In this document: in pieces, positions 17,739 through 26,867 of the stretch
Layout of the letters: each line of letters opens with the position of its first letter
Numbering within the stretch: the stretch's first letter is position 1
Assembly: GCF_048551375.1 (NCBI RefSeq)
Contig: NZ_JBLYZJ010000003.1
Span: forward strand, 62,001-126,000
DNA: 64,000 bases
Source: Faucicola sp048551375
Lineage (GTDB): Bacteria; Pseudomonadota; Gammaproteobacteria; Pseudomonadales; Moraxellaceae
Direction: 5' to 3'
Position numbers and translations under genes: made by a program
The notes under the pieces: generated by a model
What the model saw: only the letters and a program-made list of their open reading frames with translations
What the model was told of the DNA's origin: nothing
The model's database searches: none

Positions 17739-19814
17739 ATGACAGCCACCGACCCAAATCCCAATTCAAATTTAAGTGAAGATACCAGTCAAGCTAACGA
17801 CCCAACTTTGCCACCACAAGGGGTTGCCATGCGGTTGGATTATGCCGAGCCGAGCCAGTTGGTTACGCCTACTTTGACCGACACCCAAGCCGATAACCAC
17901 ACCGACCATGTCGCCCTGTTTGCTCAACTCAATCGCCCCAATGTGGCGTTTCATGCCAACGTAACACAGCCATTGTTATTCCGTGACGGCTTAATGGCGT
18001 TATTTGATGTGGTAAGTGCCGATTATCGCTATGTGCCAAAAGACCGCACCGCCTATACTGCCTTTATGCAAATGCGTCGAGCGTCTGCCAATGCCAACCT
18101 GTTTGCCTCACAGCGAGCCTATTTTGACTGGCTATATAACAACGACCCACTCGGTTACTGCGTGCTTGACCCGATTGTGCAGGTGCATGAAGACGGCGTG
18201 ACCTTTGAAGTATTTAGCAAAGACGAGGGCAGTTATGCCTCGCTGACCTTTACCCATAGCCTGTTTGACAATATTGACAACACGGCTTTTGGCACGACTT
18301 ACATTGACTATAGCCCTGCGTTACGCCAAGGGATTGAGCAAATCCGCAGTTATCGCACCACTCGCTTAGATATCGGACAGCTAGGTATCGGACAGCAAGC
18401 GGTCGCCTTACAAACGCTCAAAACCGATGTTGATAGCAATGTGACAACGCCCCCTATTATTGAAAAACGCATCAATGTGGCAAAATCATGGATTCGCTCA
18501 TTACTACAAGTGCAATCCGCCACCCAACTTTCGCAAGACCGTTTTGAGCTTGACCCTGTATCGCTATACAACTTGCTGTTTGAGTTGCGAATGCACGCCG
18601 ATATCAAAGGCAAAAAACGTGGTTTGATGATTGAGCTTGTACCGCACAAAGCCCCTGTGCTGACCCTTGAGCCGTTTGGCATTGTGGTGCATAGCCAATC
18701 CGCTCCCTATCAAGGCAAATCGGCAAAACTACTCCGCTTGTGGGGTCGTCGCCGTTTGGCGTTGTTAAAACGCCTATTGCCTTACACCGACAAGGTAAGC
18801 GTCACGCTACTGGGGCAAGGGATGCCAAGCTATTGGACATTGACAGGGCAAGGCTTTCATCTGACCTTTGCCATGACAGGTTTTAGCCAAGCCAATTGGT
18901 CGCAATCGCTGAATTTTGATTTGCTATTGCCAAAACGCCCCACCGAAACACCCAATGCTGACAGCAACGAACTTGAGTCAATCATCAAAGCCTTGCAAAC
19001 CGCCCAAGACATTCCGACGTTGGCAAAATACCTTGGCAAAAAACCGACTGAAATTCGCCAAAACTTACTGACCCTTGCTCAACAAGGCTTGGTGCGGTAT
19101 GACCTTGCCACCGAGCAGTTTATCTATCGTCCTTTGACCGATACACCGCTGAATATGGATGATTTTGCTTATCATAATTTGGCAGAAAAACAAGCATACG
19201 AGTTGGTCAATCGCCCCAAAGCCATTAGCAAATTTAATGTAGAAACCTTGCCAAGCATGGTCGGAAGCGGTGGTGTGGCGATTTCTGCCGATGTCGAAGT
19301 CAAAGAAGACCGCCGTACCTATCATAGCCAGTTACAGCTGAATGATGAGGGCATGGTCACTCGTGCCGAATGTAGCTGTCCGCAGTTTTTGCAACACCGA
19401 TTGACCCAAGGCGTGTGTAGCCATTTGATTGCGGTGCGATTGATGTACGCCAGTTATGACCGTAGCAAAGATGAAAAACTGCGTTGGCAACAAAGCAAAC
19501 TGTTTAGCAAACGTCTGGCTAGTAAATCAACTGGTAAATCATCTGACCATTATATTGATAATTCTGCTGAATTAGACATCAATACTAATCTTAACAATGT
19601 TGAAGCCAAAATCGATGCTCATGCCAATACCGAAGCAATGGCACAAATTTATCTTACCCTTAATCAGAAAAAACTCATCATCGAGCGAAGCGGTGACAAG
19701 CACACAGGGCGACAACAACTGTTATTTAATCGCCCCGAACAAGCCTATGAGGCATTTCTCAAACACATTGCCCAATTTGAATCAGCAGGCTATTTAGAAA
19801 ATCAGGTAATTTAA
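17739..19814 (+). CDS. WH-SWIM: winged-helix and SWIM zinc-finger protein of retron-type operon
   Basis: In this 691-residue protein the SWIM zinc finger is C545-x-C547-x12-C560-x-H562, the exact CxC...CxH spacing of that class, which binds DNA or protein. Residues about 412-465 form a winged-helix-like segment (two helices, then GLVRYDLATEQFIYR as wing). The N-terminal 400 residues match no family I can name. The start ATG has AGGA 8 nt upstream. The stop is one base from the RT start, so translation of the two is probably coupled. RT with WH-SWIM is the diagnostic pair of type XIII retrons as I remember the published scheme. No catalytic toxin domain is seen. Confidence 0.85.
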   Translation: MTATDPNPNSNLSEDTSQANDPTLPPQGVAMRLDYAEPSQLVTPTLTDTQADNHTDHVALFAQLNRPNVAFHANVTQPLLFRDGLMALFDVVSADYRYVPKDRTAYTAFMQMRRASANANLFASQRAYFDWLYNNDPLGYCVLDPIVQVHEDGVTFEVFSKDEGSYASLTFTHSLFDNIDNTAFGTTYIDYSPALRQGIEQIRSYRTTRLDIGQLGIGQQAVALQTLKTDVDSNVTTPPIIEKRINVAKSWIRSLLQVQSATQLSQDRFELDPVSLYNLLFELRMHADIKGKKRGLMIELVPHKAPVLTLEPFGIVVHSQSAPYQGKSAKLLRLWGRRRLALLKRLLPYTDKVSVTLLGQGMPSYWTLTGQGFHLTFAMTGFSQANWSQSLNFDLLLPKRPTETPNADSNELESIIKALQTAQDIPTLAKYLGKKPTEIRQNLLTLAQQGLVRYDLATEQFIYRPLTDTPLNMDDFAYHNLAEKQAYELVNRPKAISKFNVETLPSMVGSGGVAISADVEVKEDRRTYHSQLQLNDEGMVTRAECSCPQFLQHRLTQGVCSHLIAVRLMYASYDRSKDEKLRWQQSKLFSKRLASKSTGKSSDHYIDNSAELDINTNLNNVEAKIDAHANTEAMAQIYLTLNQKKLIIERSGDKHTGRQQLLFNRPEQAYEAFLKHIAQFESAGYLENQVI

Positions 19815-19815
19815 C

Positions 19816-21180
19816 ATGACAAACACTACACACACTAGCCTACAACAACAATGGGAACAACGCTGGCAAGCGATTGAACAAGCAGGCGGACGCTATCAAT
19901 ACGTCATGGCACAGATGAAACAGCATGGCTTTTTGGTCGAGCGAAAACCAATTGACAATATGCCCCCTGCTGAGCGTGAACGCTATAAAAAACAGCTAAA
20001 ACAAGAAGCCCTTGAGCAACGCAAACTCAAAAAAGAAGCATGGCAAGCCTACAAAGCCAACCATATCGTGTATTTGGGGCAAGGGATTTATTGGTCGGAT
20101 GACACCAGTGAAGACCAATGGGATGCCACAGACGGTGCAAAGCGATTATTGGAAAGCCAACTGCCGACCTTTAAAAACGCCAAAGCATTAGCCGACCAAC
20201 TCAACCTTACCATTCCTCAACTAAAAGGCTTGTGTTTTCACCGTGATGTTGCCACTCGTTTGCCTTACACCCATTTTACCATTGCCAAACGTAGTGGGGG
20301 CGAACGCCAAATTTGGTCGCCTATCCCACGCCTCAAATACGCCCAACGTTGGATTTTGGACAATATCCTTAATCCCATGCTGATTCACGGCTCGGCTCAT
20401 GGCTTTGTGCGAGGTAAATCCATTGTCACCAATGCCGAAAACCATACCAATAGCCAACTGCTTGTCAAAATGGATATCAAAGACTTTTTTCCGTCGATTA
20501 ACTGGCGACGTGTCAAAGGCGTGTTTCGTCAAGCAGGCTATGCCGAGCAACTGGCGACCTTATTTGCCATGCTATGTACCGAATCCCCTCGTCAATTGGT
20601 GAAGCAAGGCAATGCTACCTTGTATGTGGCATTGGCGGAGCGTTGTTTGCCACAAGGTGCGCCCACCAGTCCTGCCCTTACCAATATCATTTGCCTAAAC
20701 CTTGACCGCCGTTTGGCAGGGCTTGCCGATAAACATGGGTTGCGTTATAGCCGTTATGCTGATGATTTGACCTTTAGTTTGGCAAGTGGTACTGTCATCG
20801 AAAAAGACGCAAAAAACGCCCTAATTAGTACACTATTAGGCTCGGTAGCGAAGATTTTGAGTGAAGAAGGCTTTGCGATTAATGCCCAAAAGACCAACGT
20901 CATTCACCAAGGCGGTGTGCAACAGGTGACAGGGCTGGTAGTGAATGGTGACGGTGTGCCTCGTGTACCTCGTGCAATCAAACGTAAGCTACGAGCCATT
21001 ATTCATAACCTTGAGCAGGGCAAGCCACTGCGACAAGGCGAAACCTTTAACCAACTGCGAGGCTATGCGTCATGGATAGCCATGGCAGAGCCAGTGGTGG
21101 GGCAACGGTTTTTGAGCCAGTTAAAGGCGATAGAGCTGAAAGTAACGGCATCGAAGGTTAAACAATCTATGCAATCATGA
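19816..21180 (+). CDS. Retron-type reverse transcriptase
   Basis: This 454-residue RT has the catalytic motif YADD at 314-317 and the motif A aspartate D220 in KMDIKDFF. The QGAPTSPALTN block precedes YADD. Two retron-specific signatures are present: NAENH (NAxxH) at 206-210 and VTG at 371-373. It has no maturase or endonuclease domain, which argues against a group II intron. A Lys/Glu/Gln-rich, probably coiled N-terminal extension of about 120 residues makes it longer than the usual 300-400. Retron RTs make branched RNA-DNA (msDNA) from a neighbouring structured RNA and mostly act in phage defence. It is the last gene of the operon, one base after WH-SWIM. The template RNA is not certain; the best candidate is the minus-strand RNA at 6424-6703. 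Confidence 0.93.
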   Translation: MTNTTHTSLQQQWEQRWQAIEQAGGRYQYVMAQMKQHGFLVERKPIDNMPPAERERYKKQLKQEALEQRKLKKEAWQAYKANHIVYLGQGIYWSDDTSEDQWDATDGAKRLLESQLPTFKNAKALADQLNLTIPQLKGLCFHRDVATRLPYTHFTIAKRSGGERQIWSPIPRLKYAQRWILDNILNPMLIHGSAHGFVRGKSIVTNAENHTNSQLLVKMDIKDFFPSINWRRVKGVFRQAGYAEQLATLFAMLCTESPRQLVKQGNATLYVALAERCLPQGAPTSPALTNIICLNLDRRLAGLADKHGLRYSRYADDLTFSLASGTVIEKDAKNALISTLLGSVAKILSEEGFAINAQKTNVIHQGGVQQVTGLVVNGDGVPRVPRAIKRKLRAIIHNLEQGKPLRQGETFNQLRGYASWIAMAEPVVGQRFLSQLKAIELKVTASKVKQSMQS

Positions 21181-21652
21181 TTGATTGATAAATCTAAGAA
21201 TCTGTTTATAATCTTTTTTAAAGCCAACAAAGATAATCTAATTTCACCATTTGCAAACTCGACTTTAGGGGTTAGCACAGAATTCGGATCATAATGCAAA
21301 ATAATTACTTTTATTTACTTTTAATATTATTTTAAGCTAAAATTGTCCAAATTTTTGGTAAAAAATGGAAAATAACACTCATATTAAACTATTTTTGATA
21401 AAAATTTGCAGGTTTTTATTATACTGGACTTGATGGGGTAGTCAAATTCAGTAAATTGGTTTATTTTCAAAAAAATTAAAAACCTATGGAAAACATCTGC
21501 TTTCCATGGGCTAACTCCATAATCACGCAGATTTATAATACTGAAATACTCGACAAAATTTCTTATAATTCTATATAACCCGAATTCTGTGATGAATCCT
21601 AATTACCGCCCTATATGTTTCAAATTCTCAGATTACCCCTAACCGGATAAAT
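21181..21652. other. AT-rich convergent intergenic region with inverted repeat ends
   Basis: This region lies between the RT stop and the permease stop. It is markedly AT-rich. CACAGAATTCGG at 21276-21287 is perfectly inverted at 21580-21591, enclosing about 290 bp. Inside are a hairpin TGGAAA/TTTCCA near 21487-21506 and the pair ATCTGC/GCAGAT. Since GAATTC is itself a palindrome, the 12-bp match is less striking than it looks. It could be a MITE, an element boundary or an RNA locus. No gene and no clear terminator were seen. Confidence 0.45.
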
Positions 21653-23677
21653 TTAAGATGTTTTTCGTATCAACCACATAAAGTACACACCGCCTATTAT
21701 GGATGCGATTGTGCCTGCAGGGATTTCATAAGGGAAAATCGCATACCGACCCAACCAGTCAGCCAATACCATCAAAATTGCCCCAAATAACATACTAATC
21801 GGTAATTGTTGATTCAGATTAACCGCCCCGAAATAAGTCGCCAAGTGTGGTATCATCAGCCCCACAAAACTTAACGGACCAACGGCTAGGGTCGTCGCTG
21901 TACTTAAGCCAGCAATCACCAACAAGATAGCCATATCCGCCATCCGAATACCAAGCCCTAACGACCTAGCGACTGAACGCCCTAGGCTCAATAACCGAAG
22001 GGGCTCAATTAATAGCCAACCGCAAGCGACCAAGATAATCGCAAAGGCGATAAGCCACCATACGGTTTCGGGGCGGGCACTATACGTTGTACCAGATAGC
22101 CAACTTAATATCGACTGTAGTCTTGGGTCGCCTGCCAAATTGATTAAGCTTAGGACACCATTCATCAACGCCCCTATCGCCACCCCAACTAAAATCAAAT
22201 AATCCGAGCTTAATTTTTTAGACAATATTAAAATCAGCCACAAGGTTGCCAATGCACCCACAATACCGCCAACAAAAATACTACCCAATGCCAGTGGCAA
22301 GCCTAATAACGAGGCAATCAGTAGATAAATCAGCACACCCACCGCAGAGCCAGAGCTGATACCTAGCACTTCAGGGCTTGCCATCGGGTTTCGGGTATAA
22401 GATTGAATCATCACACCTGCCGTTGCCAGCATAACCCCTGTGGCAGCCGCACTAAGCGTTCTGGGTAAGCGAAATTGATAAATCATCTCGCTATCCCATG
22501 ATAGCCCCCAACCGCCAGTATGGATATTTTTGGTAAACCCCAATGCCATCATAATGATGACAAACAATGCCAAACTTAAACCCACATAAGTCATGGCAGT
22601 AATGACTCGCTGTCGATAGTGGGTGAAACTCGCCGTATCACCGAGCCTTTGGTGGCTCTGCCGTAAAATCACCCAAATAATCAAAGGTGCACCCAAAATA
22701 CCTGTGATTGCCCCCACAGGAATCACCACAGGCATTTTTTGCATGAGCATCATCACCACATTACTGGCAAGCCATAACAGCCCACCACCCATCAAAAACC
22801 CCAATACCAACCGACTGGCTAACTGTCGTACCCGACTTATATTAACCAAAGTCGCCGCACCCAGCCCCACAAAGCTCAACACCCCGACCTGACTGACAAC
22901 CAAAGCCACCAGTACCGCCACCAATATCAATACCAAAGCTCGTATCGTGGTAATAGGCACACCCAGACTTTTGGCTTGGGTATCATCCAAGCTCATCAAG
23001 CTAAGTGGTTTGAGTAAAGGAACAACCAAAAGGGGCAGAGCGATTGTGGTAATGGCAAGTAACTGGGTACTTTGCCAACCCAATTGAGATAGCACACCCC
23101 CACCCCAAACCATGATGCCCAAGGATTTTTCCGAAAAAAACAACATCATTAATGAGGACAAAGCTGAAAAGAAAATATTGATAATCAAGCCAGACAAAAC
23201 TAAAACCACAGGATTAAAACGGCTTGGCATCGCCATCAGCCACACCAGCCCCATACTCATAAGTGAGCCAATCAGTGCCACCCAAAAATTACCATACAAG
23301 CCAAGATTTGGCAAAAACAAGGTGACTATCAACAGTGCCATTTGAGCACCGCTACCCACCGCCAGTGTGGTATCTGATGCCAGTGGATTTTTTACCAGTT
23401 GTTGTAGCAACAGACTGGCAACTCCCAGTAGCCCACCTGCCATGATAGCTACTAATGTGGTGGGTAATAGTTTGAGCTGTGTGGCTAGCTCCTGTACGCT
23501 TAACTGTTGGCTTACCATAAACAAATTAGCAATAGGGGCATGCCATAATTGAGCGAATAGATAGTAACTACTAGCAACAATCAGCCCAAGCCAACATATC
23601 ATGCCAATAGACTGCTTAACAAAAGACTTATCAACAACTCGGCTACGGGTATTTTGGGTAATAACGTTTTTTTTCAT
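21653..23677 (-). CDS. Ferric-siderophore ABC transporter permease, double FecCD (FhuB-like)
   Basis: This 674-residue membrane protein contains two tandem FecCD-type halves (about 20-340 and 345-670), as in FhuB, so one chain makes the whole inner-membrane channel. Typical segments such as GGLLGVASLLLQQLVKNPLA and TRNPMASPEVLGISSGSAVG, the latter characteristic of the family, occur once per half. It follows the binding protein by 2 bp. It should carry iron-siderophore from the periplasm to the cytoplasm together with the two genes upstream. The siderophore is probably hydroxamate or citrate-type but is not fixed by sequence. Confidence 0.92.
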   Translation of the reverse strand: MKKNVITQNTRSRVVDKSFVKQSIGMICWLGLIVASSYYLFAQLWHAPIANLFMVSQQLSVQELATQLKLLPTTLVAIMAGGLLGVASLLLQQLVKNPLASDTTLAVGSGAQMALLIVTLFLPNLGLYGNFWVALIGSLMSMGLVWLMAMPSRFNPVVLVLSGLIINIFFSALSSLMMLFFSEKSLGIMVWGGGVLSQLGWQSTQLLAITTIALPLLVVPLLKPLSLMSLDDTQAKSLGVPITTIRALVLILVAVLVALVVSQVGVLSFVGLGAATLVNISRVRQLASRLVLGFLMGGGLLWLASNVVMMLMQKMPVVIPVGAITGILGAPLIIWVILRQSHQRLGDTASFTHYRQRVITAMTYVGLSLALFVIIMMALGFTKNIHTGGWGLSWDSEMIYQFRLPRTLSAAATGVMLATAGVMIQSYTRNPMASPEVLGISSGSAVGVLIYLLIASLLGLPLALGSIFVGGIVGALATLWLILILSKKLSSDYLILVGVAIGALMNGVLSLINLAGDPRLQSILSWLSGTTYSARPETVWWLIAFAIILVACGWLLIEPLRLLSLGRSVARSLGLGIRMADMAILLVIAGLSTATTLAVGPLSFVGLMIPHLATYFGAVNLNQQLPISMLFGAILMVLADWLGRYAIFPYEIPAGTIASIIGGVYFMWLIRKTS

Positions 23678-23679
23678 GT

Positions 23680-24705
23680 TTACCCCTTTGGCTTGGTCGT
23701 GTTTGACAATGGTAGGGATGACAGGTTTGGTGGTGCTATGCCTTGTAAGGGCGTTTGGCTTAAGTGGTCAGCAAATTGACGTATGGAGGCGATGCCCCCA
23801 CCATACGACCAAATAGGGTCTATCATAGCCATGCACCGCTTATGCCCAAAGCCAAGTTGTCGCCATAGCAGGCTTTTGTCAAGTTCGGCTTGTAGCATAT
23901 GACTAAAGGGTTTTATCACTATCAGACAACTGTCGTTCTCAAGTTTTGCCAATTCTGCTAGCTCAATATTGCTAAAGCCCCATTTATTACCTTTATGAAA
24001 ACTGACAAGTGATACACCGAGTTGGTCAGTGGCAACTTTAAATAGGCTATTGTCAACATACAAACGCAAATGCCCTGCATCCGCAAACTGTACGATTGCC
24101 AATTTTTTGATATTAGGATAACGATGCCTAAATTGCTGTCCTTGTTGTTGTAAGACCTGCTGACTTTGGGTAAGGTAAGTCTGCACTCGTTCCTTGGCTT
24201 GTGGGTTGCCAGCTTCTTGCAGAATTTGACCCAGTGCTATGCTAGCGTTGGCAAAGTCCTGCCAAGTAGCGACATCCCCTTTGGCTTGAAATAGCACTGA
24301 CTTGGTAGGCACACTGCCATACATCGGGCGGATATGTTCATAAAAAAAGTTATCAATCACCAAATCGACATTCAGTTGTGCGATAAGCTCTGGGTTGGGC
24401 TGATAACGAATACCAAGGTCAATGGTCTGCTCAGGTAGCGGTTTTCCCATCCATTGCTCATACATTCGCAAGTCGCCTGTGGCAATGGGTGGATAGCCCA
24501 AAGCTGTTAATTCGGCGGCAATTCCCCAATCAGGGGTTAGAATGCGTGGGGCTTGTGTTATATGCACAGAGGCAGGCGTATCACGGGTGGCAGTGGTCGT
24601 ATTAGAATGACAAGCCACCAACCCAAAACCCAGTAAAACACTGCTAAAACAACGGCTTAACTGAGCCAAGCGATTATGGGTCGTGTATCGGCTGGTTTTT
24701 GTCAT
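23680..24705 (-). CDS. Siderophore-binding lipoprotein (FhuD-like)
   Basis: In this 341-residue protein an N-terminal hydrophobic segment ends in lipobox LVAC (Cys about residue 32), so it is a periplasm-facing lipoprotein rather than a free periplasmic protein. The body has the FhuD/TroA-type pattern: the ILTPDWGIAAELTALGYPP start, a central long helix, and VDLVIDNFF. It overlaps the ATPase gene by 4 bp (ATGA) and precedes the permease by 2 bp, so the three genes form a translationally coupled unit. Confidence 0.88.
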   Translation of the reverse strand: MTKTSRYTTHNRLAQLSRCFSSVLLGFGLVACHSNTTTATRDTPASVHITQAPRILTPDWGIAAELTALGYPPIATGDLRMYEQWMGKPLPEQTIDLGIRYQPNPELIAQLNVDLVIDNFFYEHIRPMYGSVPTKSVLFQAKGDVATWQDFANASIALGQILQEAGNPQAKERVQTYLTQSQQVLQQQGQQFRHRYPNIKKLAIVQFADAGHLRLYVDNSLFKVATDQLGVSLVSFHKGNKWGFSNIELAELAKLENDSCLIVIKPFSHMLQAELDKSLLWRQLGFGHKRCMAMIDPIWSYGGGIASIRQFADHLSQTPLQGIAPPNLSSLPLSNTTKPKG

Positions 24706-25466
24706 AAGATTGCCACCTTATAGTCATGCTCAGGGTGGTCAATCAAGCGTAGCGATACCCCAAATATCGACTCAAGCACCGCTTGGTTCATGGTATCTTG
24801 CACGCTACCCAGATGACAGAGCTTGCCGTCTTTAAGGGCGATGATATCATCACAAAACTGAGCCGACAGATTGATATCATGGATAATCAATACCACGCCC
24901 AATTCACGCTCTTTTGCCAACTGACGTAATAAACGTAAAATTTCGACTTGATAGACAATATCCAACGGGGCTAATAGCTCATCAAGCAGTAGGTAGCGGG
25001 TTTGCTGTGCCAATGCCATCGCAAGCCAAGCCCTTGCTCGCTCACCCCCCGACAATGAAGCAACCGCCTGTGTCGCTTTATGCTGAATTTGGGTTTGGTG
25101 CATACTGTGTTCGACAATATCTCGGTCGGCTTGGACAGGCTTACTAAGCCAACGTTGCCAAGGGTAACGCCCCAACATCACCAATTCTTCCACGGTAAAT
25201 GCGTGGGTCGCAGGTAAACTCTGCGGTAGATAGGCGATTTTTCTGCCCAATGCCTTACCGCCTAATTGTCGTAAAGGCGTATCATCAACACGGATATCAC
25301 CGTGTGAGGGCAACATTTCACCTGCCATGAGTTTGATGAGTGAAGATTTTCCTGAGCCATTTTGACCAATAAGGGCATACAGTTTGCCTTGGGTAATATC
25401 ACAAGAAATGTCTTCAAGTATGGGGGTATTACTTTGTTGCCAAGCGACTTGATTGATTGTCAGCAT
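24702..25466 (-). CDS. Ferric-siderophore ABC transporter ATPase (FhuC-like)
   Basis: This 254-residue ATPase has Walker A GQNGSGKSS near residues 34-42, the signature LSGGE, and Walker B YLLLDE. After the catalytic Glu it reads LLAPLD, where most transporters have PTSALD; the Pro-to-Leu change is unusual but the catalytic residues remain. It is the first gene of the three-gene transporter unit; a 95-bp gap with an inverted repeat (AACGCTGA/TCAGCGTT, 25509-25531) separates it from the upstream reductase gene. Confidence 0.92.
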   Translation of the reverse strand: MLTINQVAWQQSNTPILEDISCDITQGKLYALIGQNGSGKSSLIKLMAGEMLPSHGDIRVDDTPLRQLGGKALGRKIAYLPQSLPATHAFTVEELVMLGRYPWQRWLSKPVQADRDIVEHSMHQTQIQHKATQAVASLSGGERARAWLAMALAQQTRYLLLDELLAPLDIVYQVEILRLLRQLAKERELGVVLIIHDINLSAQFCDDIIALKDGKLCHLGSVQDTMNQAVLESIFGVSLRLIDHPEHDYKVAIL

Positions 25467-25561
25467 CGAGTATCTCGTCTAAAATTTTAAGAATTTTTTT
25501 CAATGAATAACGCTGATAAATTGTCAGCGTTAAAGTTAAGAACCTGCCATAGCAAGGGTTA

Positions 25562-26629
25562 TCATCGCCAATAAACTTTTAAAACCATCTGCTGTCTATT
25601 CATGGCTAAGGCTTGTTGCAACCAAGGTCTGAGCGTTTTTACCAGCCCTGCTTGCAGTCCGCCCCACACACTGTCAAAGGTCAGCTGTTCATCCAATAAT
25701 TGCTGAATATGCCCCTGTATGGCATGGCTATCATAATGATTTATTTGAATTAAGCGATAAGGCGTGGCACTTGCACTGTGTGATAAATACGCCTGTTCGG
25801 TGGCATTGTGGGTTATGACCATCACCACAGGTGGGATAGGATTTTGCCATTGCTCAAGTAGCCGTGCCACAGTCGGCAATGATGTTTCATCCGCTATAAG
25901 CAAGGCTTTGCCATGATGCAAATGATGAATATGCTCGGCAAACTCTCGCTGGGTGGTGATGGTATCGCCAAGCTTGCGGGATGTCGCCCAACGACTGCCA
26001 AGATTATCTCCATGCACATAGACATCTATCCAAAATTCAGCATTTGACGGGGTTTTGGTGGCTTGGCGAAGGGTATAATAACGGTGTGGTCGGGGTCTGC
26101 TATCTTTGGTGCTATCAACCAGCGACTCATCGATATCAAATAAATACGCATAGCCTGCTTGGTCAATGACTGTATCGTTTGGTGCAGTTAATACCATACG
26201 ATACATATTCTTGGTCACAAAAAACCCTTCTACAAACGTAAATTTTCGCTCAAGCGTTTGAATCGGCAATCTACCGAGCTTGCGTTGGCTACGCTCTAGG
26301 ACTTTGACATACGCCACCATCAAGTCCTCTAATTGCTCAATAGGTTGGTCAAAATCCACCCATAAGCGGTGCAAAACAGGCAAGGGCATTTCTTGGCTTG
26401 GCGTATTGGCTATGGCGTTATGAGTGGCTAACTGGCAGACCTTCATCTCAAAACCATGGTGATAAATCTGCTCAACCGACACAGTGATTTGTTGAGATAA
26501 CTCACCCAGCTTAGCTTCGGCTATCGTGCGTAAATCATGGGCATGCTCATCATTGATATGCGAGATAATGTCTGCCAAAAAAGGGGTGATATTAGGGTCA
26601 CTGATAGGGGTAGGTGGCAACGTTTGCAT
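25562..26629 (-). CDS. Siderophore-interacting protein, ViuB-type FAD reductase
   Basis: This cytoplasmic flavoprotein of about 355 residues is expected to release iron from imported ferric siderophore by reduction. Its N-terminus resembles a DUF2470 helix pair (FLADIISHINDEHAHDL), and an FAD-binding barrel with RPHRYYTLRQ follows. The NAD(P)-binding part has ALLIADETSLPTVARLLE, and the protein ends with the family-typical KVYWR. I prefer ATG at 26629; a TTG at 26668 would add 13 residues without clear support. It lies between the transporter genes and the TonB receptor, all on the same strand. Confidence 0.85.
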   Translation of the reverse strand: MQTLPPTPISDPNITPFLADIISHINDEHAHDLRTIAEAKLGELSQQITVSVEQIYHHGFEMKVCQLATHNAIANTPSQEMPLPVLHRLWVDFDQPIEQLEDLMVAYVKVLERSQRKLGRLPIQTLERKFTFVEGFFVTKNMYRMVLTAPNDTVIDQAGYAYLFDIDESLVDSTKDSRPRPHRYYTLRQATKTPSNAEFWIDVYVHGDNLGSRWATSRKLGDTITTQREFAEHIHHLHHGKALLIADETSLPTVARLLEQWQNPIPPVVMVITHNATEQAYLSHSASATPYRLIQINHYDSHAIQGHIQQLLDEQLTFDSVWGGLQAGLVKTLRPWLQQALAMNRQQMVLKVYWR

Positions 26630-26756
26630 AGTAAGATATTTTTGATTCACTGATTTAAACCCTGCCAAAACCCTTTATCATGTAAACAGATAACGGTTTT
26701 GGCATAGCTTTGGATAGGGTTTTTGAAAAAAGTTTCGAAAAATTATAGTGAACAAG

Positions 26757-26822
26757 GTCGTTGGTGGTGAGCTTGTCGAACCATAACGACCGCCACCCCT
26801 CGACTTAGCTCAGGGCGAGCGG
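26757..26822 (+). repeat. Dispersed repeat, inverted partner of 29820-29884
   Basis: About 65 bp (GGTGGTGAGCTTGTCGAACC...CAGGGCGAGCGG) match the reverse complement of 29820-29884 with scattered differences. The two copies flank the TonB receptor gene in inverted orientation. Confidence 0.75.
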
Positions 26823-26867
26823 CGTTCATTTTCATTTCAGATTAGCCAGAAAGTAGGCAAAGACGGT

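Noticed and set aside
19816..21180. Group II intron or diversity-generating reverse transcriptase
   Set aside because: No maturase or HNH domain, no intron ends, no template/variable repeat; retron motifs NAxxH and VTG are present.
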